33,842 nucleotides of DNA, taken from assembly GCA_020057085.1 (NCBI GenBank), contig JAGVGO010000254.1:1-33842 (forward strand), given 5' to 3'. Shown piece by piece: positions 15,296-24,866 of the stretch (its first letter is position 1; each line of letters starts with the position of its first letter). The notes under the pieces were generated by a model that did no database searches, had not been told where the DNA came from, and was given only the letters and a program-made list of their open reading frames with translations. The position numbers were made by a program, and so were the translations under genes. The DNA is from Planctomycetota bacterium. Lineage in GTDB: Bacteria > Planctomycetota > Uabimicrobiia > Uabimicrobiales > JABWCH01.

Positions 15296-16417
15296 CTACG
15301 CCGCGGCCGCCTCGTTCCACTTGACGATGGTGTTTTTGAAAATCGGGTAGAGAATGAGGCCGCAGAAAAATCCGCCGAGGTGGGCCTGCCATGCCACATT
15401 GGTTTCCACTGCACTCAAGATAAATTGAAACGCTACCCAGACGAGGAAATAACCCCAGGCGGGTATCTTGAGCGGGTAGAAGAAAAACACTATGCCGATC
15501 TTCGCCTTGGGGCAGGCCAATAGATAAGCGCCCAAGATACCGGAAATGGCGCCGCTTGCCCCCACTACCGGCATGGTACTGCCATGTTGGATAATGATGT
15601 AAACGAGGCCAGCCACCAAACCGCAGATGAGGTAGAACGCCAGATATGCCTTGCTGCCCAGACGGTCCTCCACATTGTCGCCAAACACATAGAGAAAATA
15701 CATGTTGCCGACGATATGGCCAATGCCTGCGTGCATAAACATCGAGGTGAAAAAAGCATAGAGCTGGGCATGGGCCGGCACCAGTCCCCACACACTGGCG
15801 ACCTCGCGCGTAAGGTTAACGCCGATAATCAGGAAAACCACCACGTTGATGGCCAACAAAGCATACGTTACGAGCGGTGGTTTTTGCGGCGGGACGTTGA
15901 TTTCGATAGGTAGGCCAGTCAAGAAGTTGAACAGATACTCCTTGACCCCCAAATCTCGGTCCTCGGCGAATTTTTCGTAATATTCGTCACTGGTTATTTC
16001 ACCACGCAAGAGCTTCTGGTGCTCTTTTTCCAGATTTTCTTTGATAGAGGAAACCGGACGTCCCACCGTACCCTCTGGCTCTTTACTGGCCAAGGTTTTG
16101 CGTTTTTTCAACAATTTGAAATCAACGCCTTCGAGAAACATCGCCTTGCAGTCCGGGCAAAATTGCACGACAATTCGTTGATACTCGCCGTGTGTGCGCG
16201 CTTTTTGCAATGGTTTACGGCATGCCGGGCATTTCATGGCGAGCGCATCTCGCATGCGATGCGTCGTTTTCTTTTCGGCATCCTGGGCGGCATCGACGAG
16301 AAAACGGCAATCCTGGCCGCACTCCACCCACAAACCGCCGCAGCCACAACATACTTGCGCTTTGGCTTCCCCCCATTGTTGTTGCGCCATCGTAAAATGG
16401 CAATTTGGACAAAGCAT
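15296..16417 (-). CDS. Rhomboid-family intramembrane serine protease with N-terminal zinc ribbons
   Basis: This 373-residue membrane protein cleaves other membrane proteins within the bilayer. The catalytic dyad is visible: Ser288 in GASGAISG and His346 in AHLGGF. The HIVGNMYFLYVFGDNVED block (residues 234-251) and six or so hydrophobic helices (185-360) match the family. The first 100 residues are cytosolic and carry two zinc-ribbon-like clusters: CPNC (3-6) with CCGC (23-26), and CPAC (63-66) with CPDC (87-90). The latter resembles the zf-TFIIB type. The zinc modules may recognise a substrate or partner. The start has AAAGGA 5 nt upstream. The gene converges on the kinase gene with only 23 nt between the stops. 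Confidence 0.92.
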   Translation of the reverse strand: MLCPNCHFTMAQQQWGEAKAQVCCGCGGLWVECGQDCRFLVDAAQDAEKKTTHRMRDALAMKCPACRKPLQKARTHGEYQRIVVQFCPDCKAMFLEGVDFKLLKKRKTLASKEPEGTVGRPVSSIKENLEKEHQKLLRGEITSDEYYEKFAEDRDLGVKEYLFNFLTGLPIEINVPPQKPPLVTYALLAINVVVFLIIGVNLTREVASVWGLVPAHAQLYAFFTSMFMHAGIGHIVGNMYFLYVFGDNVEDRLGSKAYLAFYLICGLVAGLVYIIIQHGSTMPVVGASGAISGILGAYLLACPKAKIGIVFFFYPLKIPAWGYFLVWVAFQFILSAVETNVAWQAHLGGFFCGLILYPIFKNTIVKWNEAAAA

Positions 16418-16474
16418 AAATTTCCTTTAGTAAAAGACAAACCACAAACGATTCCCGATAACCTTCCATAAGCC

Positions 16475-16503
16475 ATCTTAACGCAAAACGAGAGACTACT
16501 CAA
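16475..16503 (-). promoter_or_regulatory. Sigma70-type promoter of the rhomboid gene
   Basis: On the minus strand the -35 is TTGAGT (16498-16503), the spacer is 17 bp and the -10 is TAAGAT (16475-16480). The leader to ATG 16417 is about 50 nt. Confidence 0.5.
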
Positions 16504-16622
16504 TAAAATTCTTGGACAGGCGACTATTGGAAAACGGTAACTTGTGGTTTGGGTTCATCAAATTTGCACATACTTTTTTCCTCCTTCGCAAAAAACAATT
16601 GCCAATCTTTGCGAAAAATTGC

Positions 16623-16651
16623 TTGTTTACCCAATGTGCCTCGTGTACAAT
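16623..16651 (+). promoter_or_regulatory. Candidate promoter of the lipid-synthase operon
   Basis: The -35 TTGTTT (16623-16628), a 17-bp spacer and the -10 TACAAT (16646-16651) give a plausible sigma70 promoter. A transcript from it would carry a roughly 300-nt leader that includes the whole hairpin element at 16684-16887. The 60 bp directly before pfaD are very AT-rich and could hold a second, weaker promoter. Confidence 0.45.
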
Positions 16652-16672
16652 ACACTCGTTAGCCGTAGCTCT

Positions 16673-16899
16673 GTCTATGCCCCAGGGTCATTTCATTCTC
16701 CAGAGCGAGTAGTAAAATCCACAATGAGCGCGGCAAATGCCTTCGTAACGAGGATCGGCTGTCCAGCCTACGCACACTCTGGTTGCAACCGTTCGTTGTT
16801 CCGATCATCGTGGAGAAGGCATTGCCGCGCGAAGATGGCAAAACACGGAGCGCGAAGATAGCAAAACATGGAGAATGAAATAGCCCTGGTCTATGCCCC
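16673..16899. mobile_element. MITE-like inverted-repeat element in the pfaD leader
   Basis: An identical 11-bp direct repeat, GTCTATGCCCC, lies at 16673-16683 and 16889-16899. Just inside are 18-bp terminal inverted repeats with two mismatches (16684-16701 and 16870-16887, core ATTTCATTCTCC). Further in, GCGCGGCAAATGCCTTC (16728-16744) pairs with 16815-16830, and GATCGG (16753-16758) pairs with CCGATC (16801-16806). The whole could fold as one long interrupted hairpin. It encodes no transposase. It may be a non-autonomous element with an 11-bp target duplication, or a conserved leader structure. Confidence 0.5.
16827..16872. repeat. Two tandem 23-bp repeats inside the hairpin element
   Basis: Units at 16827-16849 and 16850-16872 (GCGCGAAGATNGCAAAACA, then YGGA) match at 21 of 23 positions. 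They lie in the right arm of the element only, so the arms differ in length. Confidence 0.7.
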
Positions 16900-16961
16900 G
16901 ATTGTAAGTGACAATTTATGATTAAAATTTTTCATAATTTTATATATTTTAGTACGATTTT

Positions 16962-18620
16962 ATGGACTATATTTCATACAAATTTTCGAAGTTTTCACAT
17001 CATCCCATCGGATGGTGCGCTGAAAATATCTCTTACATTGAACAGGAACAAGATCTCAGGGAAGCCCTCTATCACATATACGATCCTCTCCATATCCTCC
17101 ACCAACAGGGTGCTCTGCTATTCTCCAAAGACCATGTTTCCCTCGTGGCTGAGCCTTCAGCTACAGCCTTAATGGGAACTATCCCGCCCTGCCCTCTGGA
17201 AAATATGGGAAACCAGGATTTTTGCGGGGATCACCATATTCGTTATGCCTATGTATCAGGGTCAATGGCAAATGGCATTGCCTCGGCAGAAATCGTAGAG
17301 ACCCTGGGAAGGAACGGGATGCTGGGCTTTTTCGGCGCAGCAGGGCTATCGTTGGAGAAGGTTGAACAGGCAATCGCTCGCCTTTCCAGCTCTCTCAGAG
17401 GTAAGCCTTATGGATTCAATCTCATCCATAGCCCATCCGAACCGGAACTGGAATCTGCCGTAGTGGATTTATACTTGCGTCGGCATGTACAGCTGCTAGA
17501 GGCATCCGCATATCTAGGGCTTACTTTGCCGCTGGTGCGTTACCGGGTACATGGCATCCAGCGCAATGAACAAGGGCAAATCATAACCCCCAATCGAGTA
17601 ATTGCCAAGGTTTCTCGCGTGGAGGTGGCAGCGCAATTCTTCGCACCGCCTCCCGAAAAATTTTTAAACGAGCTGGTGAACCGAAAAGAGATCACTGCCG
17701 AACAGGCTCAACTGGCAAGAAGTATCCCAGTAGCCCAAGATCTCACTGCGGAAGCGGATTCGGGAGGACATACGGACAATCGTCCGGCCATTGTCATTAC
17801 CCCACTGATGTTGAGTCTGCGAGACCAAATGCAAAGGCAATATGGTTATGCGCAGCCTCTACGCGTGGGCGCTGCAGGTGGAATCGCCACTCCGGCCTCT
17901 GCCGCAGCAGCGTTTTCAATGGGTGCCGATTATATTCTGACAGGCTCTGTCAACCAGTCGTGCTGCGAGTCGGGAACTTCGGACCTGGTACGCGATATGC
18001 TTGCCCAAGCCGAGCAGGCCGATATGGCCATGGCTCCTGCCGCCGACATGTTTGAACTGGGGGTAAAGGTGCAAGTGTTAAAAAGAGGTACAATGTTTGC
18101 CATGCGGGCGGCCCGACTTTATGATCTTTACCGTGCCTATAACTCTATTGAAGAAATCCCTCGAGCAGAGCTGACTAAAATAGAAAAACAGTTTTTTAAG
18201 GCTTCTCACCAGGAGATATGGGAGCAGACCAAAAAATATTTCGCCACACGCGACAGTTTCCAGATTGAGCAGGCGGAAAAAGATCATAAACATAAAATGG
18301 CCCTGATCTTTCGCTGGTATTTAGGGCTTTCGTCGTCCTGGGCAACCTGCGGCGATGAGAGTCGCAAGATTGATTATCAGATATGGTGTGGCCCGGCCAT
18401 GGGTGCTTTCAATCAATGGAGCAAAGGATCCTTTTTGGCATCGCCGGCCAACCGCCATGTGGACACGATTGCTTTCAACCTGCTTTTTGGGGCTGCTGTA
18501 ATTTTGCGCATGAATTGTTTGCGCTATTACGGCATTCAGGTTCCATCATCTCTGTATGCGTTTTCCCCCTTAGACAGGAACAAAATCGAAAATTATTTGC
18601 ATAAGGACGATAAACTTTGA
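16962..18620 (+). CDS. pfaD: PfaD-family trans-acting enoyl reductase of PUFA/secondary-lipid synthase
   Basis: This 552-residue flavoprotein of the nitronate-monooxygenase-like TIM-barrel fold is the separate enoyl reductase of PUFA-type synthases. It reduces selected enoyl intermediates held on the PfaA carrier domains. Family landmarks include FGAAGLS near residue 126, EADSGGHTDNRP (about 266-277), RVGAAGGIATPASAAAAFSMGADYI, TGSVNQSC, and the C-terminal KMALIFRWYLGLSS and GPAMGAFNQW. Length matches known PfaD (about 540). The ATG at 16962 lacks a clear Shine-Dalgarno sequence and sits in an AT-rich leader. It ends in a 4-nt TTGA overlap with pfaA, so translation is coupled. PfaD first in the operon matches the myxobacterial order pfa1-pfa2-pfa3 rather than the Shewanella order, where pfaD comes last. 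Confidence 0.93.
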   Translation: MDYISYKFSKFSHHPIGWCAENISYIEQEQDLREALYHIYDPLHILHQQGALLFSKDHVSLVAEPSATALMGTIPPCPLENMGNQDFCGDHHIRYAYVSGSMANGIASAEIVETLGRNGMLGFFGAAGLSLEKVEQAIARLSSSLRGKPYGFNLIHSPSEPELESAVVDLYLRRHVQLLEASAYLGLTLPLVRYRVHGIQRNEQGQIITPNRVIAKVSRVEVAAQFFAPPPEKFLNELVNRKEITAEQAQLARSIPVAQDLTAEADSGGHTDNRPAIVITPLMLSLRDQMQRQYGYAQPLRVGAAGGIATPASAAAAFSMGADYILTGSVNQSCCESGTSDLVRDMLAQAEQADMAMAPAADMFELGVKVQVLKRGTMFAMRAARLYDLYRAYNSIEEIPRAELTKIEKQFFKASHQEIWEQTKKYFATRDSFQIEQAEKDHKHKMALIFRWYLGLSSSWATCGDESRKIDYQIWCGPAMGAFNQWSKGSFLASPANRHVDTIAFNLLFGAAVILRMNCLRYYGIQVPSSLYAFSPLDRNKIENYLHKDDKL

Positions 18621-21600
18621 GCGATTCATTCTCTCCTATCGCCATTGTCGGCATTGGCTGCCTTTTTCCACAGGCACGAGATTTAGCCTCTTACTGGGCG
18701 AATATTAAAAACAAAGTGGATGCGATCGTAGAGATTCCGCACACCCACTGGACAATGCAGAATTACTATGACGCCGACCCCAAAAAACCGGATCATACCT
18801 ATGGCCACAAAGGAGGGTTTCTTCCCCATGTGGATTTCTCTCCTTTGGAATACGGCATTCTGCCCAACTCCATTGAAGCGACCGACACATCTCAATTGCT
18901 CGGGATGGTGATCGCCAAAGAAGCGATGGAAGATGCCGGGTACGGTGATGGCAAACCATTTGATCGCAACCGTACCAGTGTGATTCTAGGCGTTACAGGC
19001 ACACTTGAACTGGTGATTCCCCTGGGCGCAAGGCTAGGGCATCCTCTCTGGAGACAGGCACTGCGAGAAGAAGGAATCGAAGGAGAAGTGGCGGACGCCG
19101 TCATTGAAAGAATTTCCAATGCTTATGTGTCCTGGCAGGAAGCCTCGTTCCCAGGGCTTTTAGGTAATGTGGTGGCCGGCAGAATCGCCAACTATTTGAA
19201 TTTGGGAGGAACCAACTGCGTGGTGGATGCCGCCTGCGCCAGCTCGCTGGGCGCTCTGCATCTTTCCTCTCTGGAACTCTCCTCCGGTCAGGCTGATATG
19301 GTGATTTCCGGCGGTGTGGATACCTTCAACGATATTTTCATGTACATGTGCTTCAGCAAAACCCCTGCCCTCTCTCCTTCCGGACATGCCAGGTCGTTCG
19401 ACCACCAGGGCGACGGCACCACTCTCGGCGAAGGTATTGGCATGGTCGTCCTCAAGCGGCTCGAAGATGCAAAACGTGACCAAAATAAAATCTATGCTGT
19501 CATTAAAGGCATCGGCTCATCCAGTGACGGCAAAGGGCAGGCCATCTATGCACCGAGTGTCCAAGGTCAGGTAAAGGCATTGCGGAAAGCCTACCAGCTT
19601 GCCGGCATGAGCCCGGGCAGCATCGAGCTTGTGGAAGCTCATGGCACAGGCACTCGCGTCGGGGATACCATCGAAGTCAGCGCTCTTAGCGAAGTCTACA
19701 GTGCTGCGGAAAGAAAAGGATGCTGGTGCGCCATCGGTTCCGTCAAATCCAATATCGGCCATACCAAGGCCGCTGCCGGGGTTGCAGGTTTAATCAAGAC
19801 GGCGATGGCACTTCACCATAAAGTTTTGCCGCCCACGCTGAAAGTGGAAAAACCACTCCCTATGCTGGCTGCCGAAGAAACTCCCTTCTACGTCAATACC
19901 GAACCGAGGCCCTGGCTCACTTCTTCCCAGCCGCGCCGTGCGGCATTGAGCGCACTCGGCTTTGGCGGCAGCAATTTCCACTGCATTCTGGAGGAATTTG
20001 CATCTGCCAAAGCAAAACCGGACTGGGACGGCAGTGTCCAGATTCTCGCTTTTTCGGCGGATTCCAGTGACGGCATTCTGGCGCAGCTTGCCTCCGGTAC
20101 TGTTCCTTCGGCTCAAGGATTTCGGCGTTTTGCCTGGGACACAAGAAACCGTTTCAACCCGCAAGATACCTATCGTCTGGCAATGGTGGCGGAAAAATGG
20201 GATGAACTGGAAAAACTGTATGCTCAGGCCAAAGAAATGTTGTCCCAATGCCCGGAAAAACAGCACTGGAGCTTACCACAGGGGATTTATTTCAGCAGCG
20301 GCGCTAAACATAAAATAGCGTTTCTTTTTCCAGGACAAGGCTCTCAATATGTCGGCATGGGAAGAGACTTAAGCTGCCTGTTTCCCGAAATGCTGGATAC
20401 ATTGAGCCAGGCGGATCAAATCTTCGCGCAGACGGCTGAAAAAAATCAGCGGCTGAGTGATTTTATTTATCCGCATGCCGCTTTCGATGAGAAAAAACGA
20501 GAAGCACAGGAGATCGAGTTGCGCGCCACAGAAGTAGCCCAGCCGGCTATCGGTGCGGTCAGTCTGGGTATGGCCAAAGTGCTGCGACTTTTCAACCTCG
20601 TGCCGGATGCCGTGGCCGGTCACAGTTACGGGGAACTCAGCGCTCTTTGCGTTGCCGGCAGGCTCAACGAAAACGAATTTCATCGCCTTTCTTGCCTGCG
20701 CGGCAAACTCATGTCCCGCTCGGCAGGTCAGGAAGATAGTGGCTCGATGCTGGCGGTGCAGGCGGCGGAAGATCAGGTAGAAAAATTTTTAGAAGCAGAA
20801 AAACTGTGTTTGGTGATTGCCAACAAAAATGCGCCTTTGCAGATGGTCCTCTCGGGTGCCACCCAGGAAATCCAAAAGGCCTCGCAGCTATTCGCTCAAC
20901 AAAACATTAAAAGTACGCTGCTCCCCGTTTCTGCAGCATTTCACAGCCGCCTTGTCGAACAAGCAGCCATGCCATTTAAAGAGAAACTACAAACCATTGC
21001 GTTCATCGCCTCTTCCATCCCTGCGTATGCCAATCGCACAGCGAAAGCTTATCCCGATGATGCGCATGAGGCAAGAGAAGTGCTGGCGAGTCAACTGCCC
21101 CATCCGGTAGAATTTATCCAGGAAATCGAAAACCTATATGCTACGGAAGTTCGCACATTTTTAGAGGTCGGTCCTGGAAACCGCCTGATCGGGTTGGTCC
21201 AGGCAATTCTAAAAAATCGCGATCATCATGCCATTGCTATGGATGCTGCGAGCGGTTCTAAATCAGGAGTTGTGTCCCTGGCCAAAGCCTTGGCTCAGTT
21301 AGCTTCTTTGGGATTGCCCGTTTCACTGAAAACCTGGGATGAAAATCCATCTCTTCCCCTGGCAGTTCCTAAAGGGCATCTTACAGTTCCCATCTGCGGA
21401 GCCAACTATAGAAGCCCTAAAAAAAATAGTCCGCCAAAGGAATCTACACTTACCAAGGAATCTAAAGCAAAAATGAAATCTGCATCTGAACCCCCAAATT
21501 TTTCGGACAAAAATACAACGCCAATGCCTGCACATGCCTCGCCACAGCTATCTCCTTTCTGGAGTGAAGCATTGAAAGTGACCCAGGACAATTTGCTCGC

Positions 21601-24600
21601 TTTGCAAAAAATGCAGGAACAGACTGCCCATCTTCACAATCAATATTTGCAGGGTCAGGAAAAATCACAGCAAATCTTTTATCAGCTTTTTGAGCAACAA
21701 CAAAAATGGATACAGAACTGCATGGGAATCCCCGTTGCAGCCTTGTCGCCCGTTTTGGCTCCGGTTCCCGTTGCAGCTTTGTCGCCCGTTTTAGCTCCGG
21801 TTCCCGTTGCAGCTTTGTCGCCCGTTGCGGCTTTGCCTTCCATTCCCATTTCCATTGCTGCTTCCGTTGCTACTCCTGCTCTCGCTACGAGCAGGATAGA
21901 TTCTCAGCAAACGGAAAAATCTTTGTTGGAGATAGTCTCGGCTAAAACAGGCTACCCGCTTGAGATGATACAATTGACAATGGAAATAGACGCGGACCTT
22001 GGCATAGATTCCATCAAACGGGTCGAGATTTTTTCGGCGCTCCAGGAAAAAATTCCCGAAGCCAGCAAAATACAATCTCAGGATCTGGGTAAATTCAAAA
22101 CCTTGCAGGATGTCGTGAAGTTCTTAGCCACGCCTCTTGCGCCCAATACGAGTGCGACCATAGGCATAGATTCTCAGCCGGCCGTTTCCGTCGCTGCGCG
22201 CGCTACGAATACGACCAGCGGCATAGATTCTTGCCAAGCGGAAAAATCTTTGTTGGAGATAGTCTCGGCGAAAACAGGCTACCCGCTTGAGATGATACAA
22301 CCGACAATGGAAATAGATGCGGATCTTGGCATAGATTCCATCAAACGGGTCGAGATTTTCTCGGCACTCCAGGAAAAAATTCCCGAAGCCAGCAAAATAC
22401 AATCTCAGGATCTGGGCAAATTCAAAACTTTGCAGGATGTCGTGAGGTTCTTAGCCGCGCCCGCTGCTGTGGCCGCGCCCGCTGCTGTGGTTGCGCCCGC
22501 TTCCTCCAGCACGACATCGGGCATCCAACGTTGGCTTCCCATCATCAAAGAATGGAAGCCGCAACAGCAAAATTCCATCCATCTTGCCAAGGGAAGCAGA
22601 ATCTGGATCACACGGGAAAACAGCGGCCTTGGCGAAAAACTCAAAGAGAACCTGCAACACACCTATGCCGTGGAACTGATCTCGTTAGACGAATCTCGTC
22701 TGGGCGTACCGGTAGATCTGCGGGGGGTAATCATCCTGGCGTCTGCCCAAATAACGGACGACTTTTTGCAAAAATCTTTTCTGCTCGTCCAGCAACTCTT
22801 TTCGCTCAAAAAAACAATACCCGCGGCTGACCAGGCTCTCTTGTGCACGGTTTCCCGTATGGATGGCGCTTTCGGTTTTCGGAAATTCCCAACGGCGGCC
22901 GATCCTGTTGCTGGCGGACTTTCTGGGCTATTGAAGACAGCCGCAGAGGAATGGCCGCAACTGCACGGCAGAGCGTTCGACATTGCCTGCGATATGCCCC
23001 CGGCCATGGCCGCATACGAAATCGCCACAACTTTATTCCTGCAAGGGCCAAGAGAAATCGGGATTGCACACGACAAGAAATATTGGATAGATCTGGTAAA
23101 TTCCCCACTCGAATCTTGTGCATCTCATCCGCTTGAGAAAGACGATCTTGTCGTGATCACGGGCGGCGCGCGGGGTGTTACCGCAGACTGCGCAGTGGCG
23201 CTCGCGAAAAATTTTCAACCGACTCTTGCGCTCTGGGGAAGAACAATTTTGCAAAATGAGCCAGCCTGGCTGCGTACTCTGGAAAAAGAAGCCGATATCA
23301 AAAAAACTTTGCTGGCCCAGGGAAATGGCAAGATGACACCTAGGCTTTTGGAAGATGAATATCAAAAAATTGCGGCCCAGCGTGAGATACTCCGGAATAT
23401 CAGGAAAATGGAAGAAGCCGGCGCGAAAGTCATTTACCAGTCGCTGGATGTCTGCGCTACGGAAGCGATGAGCAAAGCCCTGACAGAGCTTGCATCTTTT
23501 GGCCCGGTGCGTGGCTTGCTGCATGGTGCCGGGGTAATTCATGACCGCTTGATTGAAGAAAAAACGCCGGACTCTTTTGCCAAAGTCTATGCCACTAAAG
23601 TCAGAAGTCTTCTAAATCTATTGCGCTTGTTAGATCTGTCGCAGCTCAAAATCATGGTACTCTTTTCTTCCACCACCGCCAGATACGGCCGCAAGGGGCA
23701 GGTTGACTACGCCATTGCCAATGAGGTTCTCAACAAGATCGCCCAGACTCAAGCGCAGACACTGCCCAACTGCAAAGTTCTCTCCATCAACTGGGGTCCA
23801 TGGGACGGCGGCATGGTGAATACATCTCTCAAAAAAATTTTTGCGCAAGAAGGCGTGCCATTGATTGCCAGAGAAAGCGGTGCCGCCTATTTGGCCCAGG
23901 AATTGTGCTCCTCTGCACAGGTGGTGGAAACCGTCATTTTAGGATGTTCGGAGCGCCAGGAAGTTTCTGGAACATTGCCAGCAGACGATATTTCCCTTTG
24001 TTTCCAAGAAAATCTCAGCCTCGAGAGCCATCCCTTTCTCACCTCGCATATTTTGCAGGGCAATCCTGTCCTTCCCGCAGCCATGCTGATGGAATGGATG
24101 GTCGAAGGAGTCTTGCAGCAGAACCCGGGACTACAATTTTGCGGACTGGAAAACTTCCGCATCTTAAAGGGGGTCATTTTAAAGGATGAGGTGGCTTATC
24201 CGCTTTCTATCTGGGCTGGCAAGGCAAGGACCGATGGCGATACTTTGCGTGTCGCGGTGGAAATCAGCGGGCAGGGAAAAAAAGGTGAAAAACTCCTGCA
24301 TGCCCAGGCCGAGGCTTTATTGAGTCAGCAAAAGCCATCTCCCAGGACGGCTAACCAGCGGCCCAGATGGAAACCTTATCGGGGTATCCAGGCGGAAATC
24401 TATAACGGCACACTCTTCCATGGCCCTCATTTCCAGGGAATCCAGGAGGTATTGGCATGTTCCGACGCGGGCATCTGTGGCTTCAGCCAGACTGCTCCGT
24501 TGCCTGCTGCATGGATGCAAAGCCCGTTCCACAAAGCCTGGAGCACCGACCCCATGGCTCTGGATGTGGCTTTCCAATTGATGATCCTCTGGAGCATAGA

Positions 24601-24844
24601 AAAATATTCTGCGCCGTCTCTGCCCTGCCGTGCAAAGCTCTACCGGCAGTATGGCACATTCTATTCCCCGGTGGAAATTCGCATTTACGTCTCTTCCCAC
24701 AATGATAAAAAGGCGCTTGCCGATGTGGAGTTTGTCAATAGCGATGGCAGCCTGGCCGCAGAAATCAAAGATTTCGAATGCACGATTTCCGCGACTTTGC
24801 AAGAGAAATTTCTCGTGAATAAAATTGCGGTAGAGAGGCAATAG
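18617..24844 (+). CDS. pfaA: PfaA-type PUFA/secondary-lipid synthase (KS-AT-ACP-ACP-KR-DH)
   Basis: This 2075-residue multidomain synthase performs chain extension and beta-keto reduction. Domains by residue: KS 5-450, with Cys207 in DAACASS and the His of EAHGTGT and NIGHTKAAAG; AT about 565-860, with Ser670 in GHSYGE; a Lys/Ser/Pro linker and Ala/Pro/Val repeats; two ACPs with pantetheine-bearing Ser1132 and Ser1241, each in LGIDSIKRVEI, the PUFA-synthase signature; KR about 1510-1760, with TGGARGVT and Tyr1698; and a C-terminal PKS-type DH, with His1811 in HxxxGxxxxP and Asp1983. Typical PfaA has five or more ACPs; two is low. The TTG start overlaps the pfaD stop, with AAGGA 8 nt upstream. 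The next lipid gene follows only after the inserted cassette at 24845-25762. Confidence 0.95.
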   Translation: MSDSFSPIAIVGIGCLFPQARDLASYWANIKNKVDAIVEIPHTHWTMQNYYDADPKKPDHTYGHKGGFLPHVDFSPLEYGILPNSIEATDTSQLLGMVIAKEAMEDAGYGDGKPFDRNRTSVILGVTGTLELVIPLGARLGHPLWRQALREEGIEGEVADAVIERISNAYVSWQEASFPGLLGNVVAGRIANYLNLGGTNCVVDAACASSLGALHLSSLELSSGQADMVISGGVDTFNDIFMYMCFSKTPALSPSGHARSFDHQGDGTTLGEGIGMVVLKRLEDAKRDQNKIYAVIKGIGSSSDGKGQAIYAPSVQGQVKALRKAYQLAGMSPGSIELVEAHGTGTRVGDTIEVSALSEVYSAAERKGCWCAIGSVKSNIGHTKAAAGVAGLIKTAMALHHKVLPPTLKVEKPLPMLAAEETPFYVNTEPRPWLTSSQPRRAALSALGFGGSNFHCILEEFASAKAKPDWDGSVQILAFSADSSDGILAQLASGTVPSAQGFRRFAWDTRNRFNPQDTYRLAMVAEKWDELEKLYAQAKEMLSQCPEKQHWSLPQGIYFSSGAKHKIAFLFPGQGSQYVGMGRDLSCLFPEMLDTLSQADQIFAQTAEKNQRLSDFIYPHAAFDEKKREAQEIELRATEVAQPAIGAVSLGMAKVLRLFNLVPDAVAGHSYGELSALCVAGRLNENEFHRLSCLRGKLMSRSAGQEDSGSMLAVQAAEDQVEKFLEAEKLCLVIANKNAPLQMVLSGATQEIQKASQLFAQQNIKSTLLPVSAAFHSRLVEQAAMPFKEKLQTIAFIASSIPAYANRTAKAYPDDAHEAREVLASQLPHPVEFIQEIENLYATEVRTFLEVGPGNRLIGLVQAILKNRDHHAIAMDAASGSKSGVVSLAKALAQLASLGLPVSLKTWDENPSLPLAVPKGHLTVPICGANYRSPKKNSPPKESTLTKESKAKMKSASEPPNFSDKNTTPMPAHASPQLSPFWSEALKVTQDNLLALQKMQEQTAHLHNQYLQGQEKSQQIFYQLFEQQQKWIQNCMGIPVAALSPVLAPVPVAALSPVLAPVPVAALSPVAALPSIPISIAASVATPALATSRIDSQQTEKSLLEIVSAKTGYPLEMIQLTMEIDADLGIDSIKRVEIFSALQEKIPEASKIQSQDLGKFKTLQDVVKFLATPLAPNTSATIGIDSQPAVSVAARATNTTSGIDSCQAEKSLLEIVSAKTGYPLEMIQPTMEIDADLGIDSIKRVEIFSALQEKIPEASKIQSQDLGKFKTLQDVVRFLAAPAAVAAPAAVVAPASSSTTSGIQRWLPIIKEWKPQQQNSIHLAKGSRIWITRENSGLGEKLKENLQHTYAVELISLDESRLGVPVDLRGVIILASAQITDDFLQKSFLLVQQLFSLKKTIPAADQALLCTVSRMDGAFGFRKFPTAADPVAGGLSGLLKTAAEEWPQLHGRAFDIACDMPPAMAAYEIATTLFLQGPREIGIAHDKKYWIDLVNSPLESCASHPLEKDDLVVITGGARGVTADCAVALAKNFQPTLALWGRTILQNEPAWLRTLEKEADIKKTLLAQGNGKMTPRLLEDEYQKIAAQREILRNIRKMEEAGAKVIYQSLDVCATEAMSKALTELASFGPVRGLLHGAGVIHDRLIEEKTPDSFAKVYATKVRSLLNLLRLLDLSQLKIMVLFSSTTARYGRKGQVDYAIANEVLNKIAQTQAQTLPNCKVLSINWGPWDGGMVNTSLKKIFAQEGVPLIARESGAAYLAQELCSSAQVVETVILGCSERQEVSGTLPADDISLCFQENLSLESHPFLTSHILQGNPVLPAAMLMEWMVEGVLQQNPGLQFCGLENFRILKGVILKDEVAYPLSIWAGKARTDGDTLRVAVEISGQGKKGEKLLHAQAEALLSQQKPSPRTANQRPRWKPYRGIQAEIYNGTLFHGPHFQGIQEVLACSDAGICGFSQTAPLPAAWMQSPFHKAWSTDPMALDVAFQLMILWSIEKYSAPSLPCRAKLYRQYGTFYSPVEIRIYVSSHNDKKALADVEFVNSDGSLAAEIKDFECTISATLQEKFLVNKIAVERQ
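21731..21826 (+). repeat. 36-bp tandem repeat coding an Ala/Pro/Val linker in PfaA
   Basis: Units at 21731-21766 and 21767-21802, plus a partial third to about 21826, encode VPVAALSPVLAP. They lie between the helical linker and the first ACP and give the carrier domains a flexible tether. Confidence 0.85.
21913..22463 (+). repeat. Near-identical tandem ACP-coding repeat (period 327 bp)
   Basis: The stretch 21913-22136 recurs at 22240-22463. I count about 10 base differences in some 216 aligned bases, most of them synonymous. The intervening linkers are less alike. This points to a recent duplication or to continuing gene conversion between the two carrier domains. Confidence 0.9.
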
Positions 24845-24866
24845 AGAAATTTCATGGAACAGAGTC

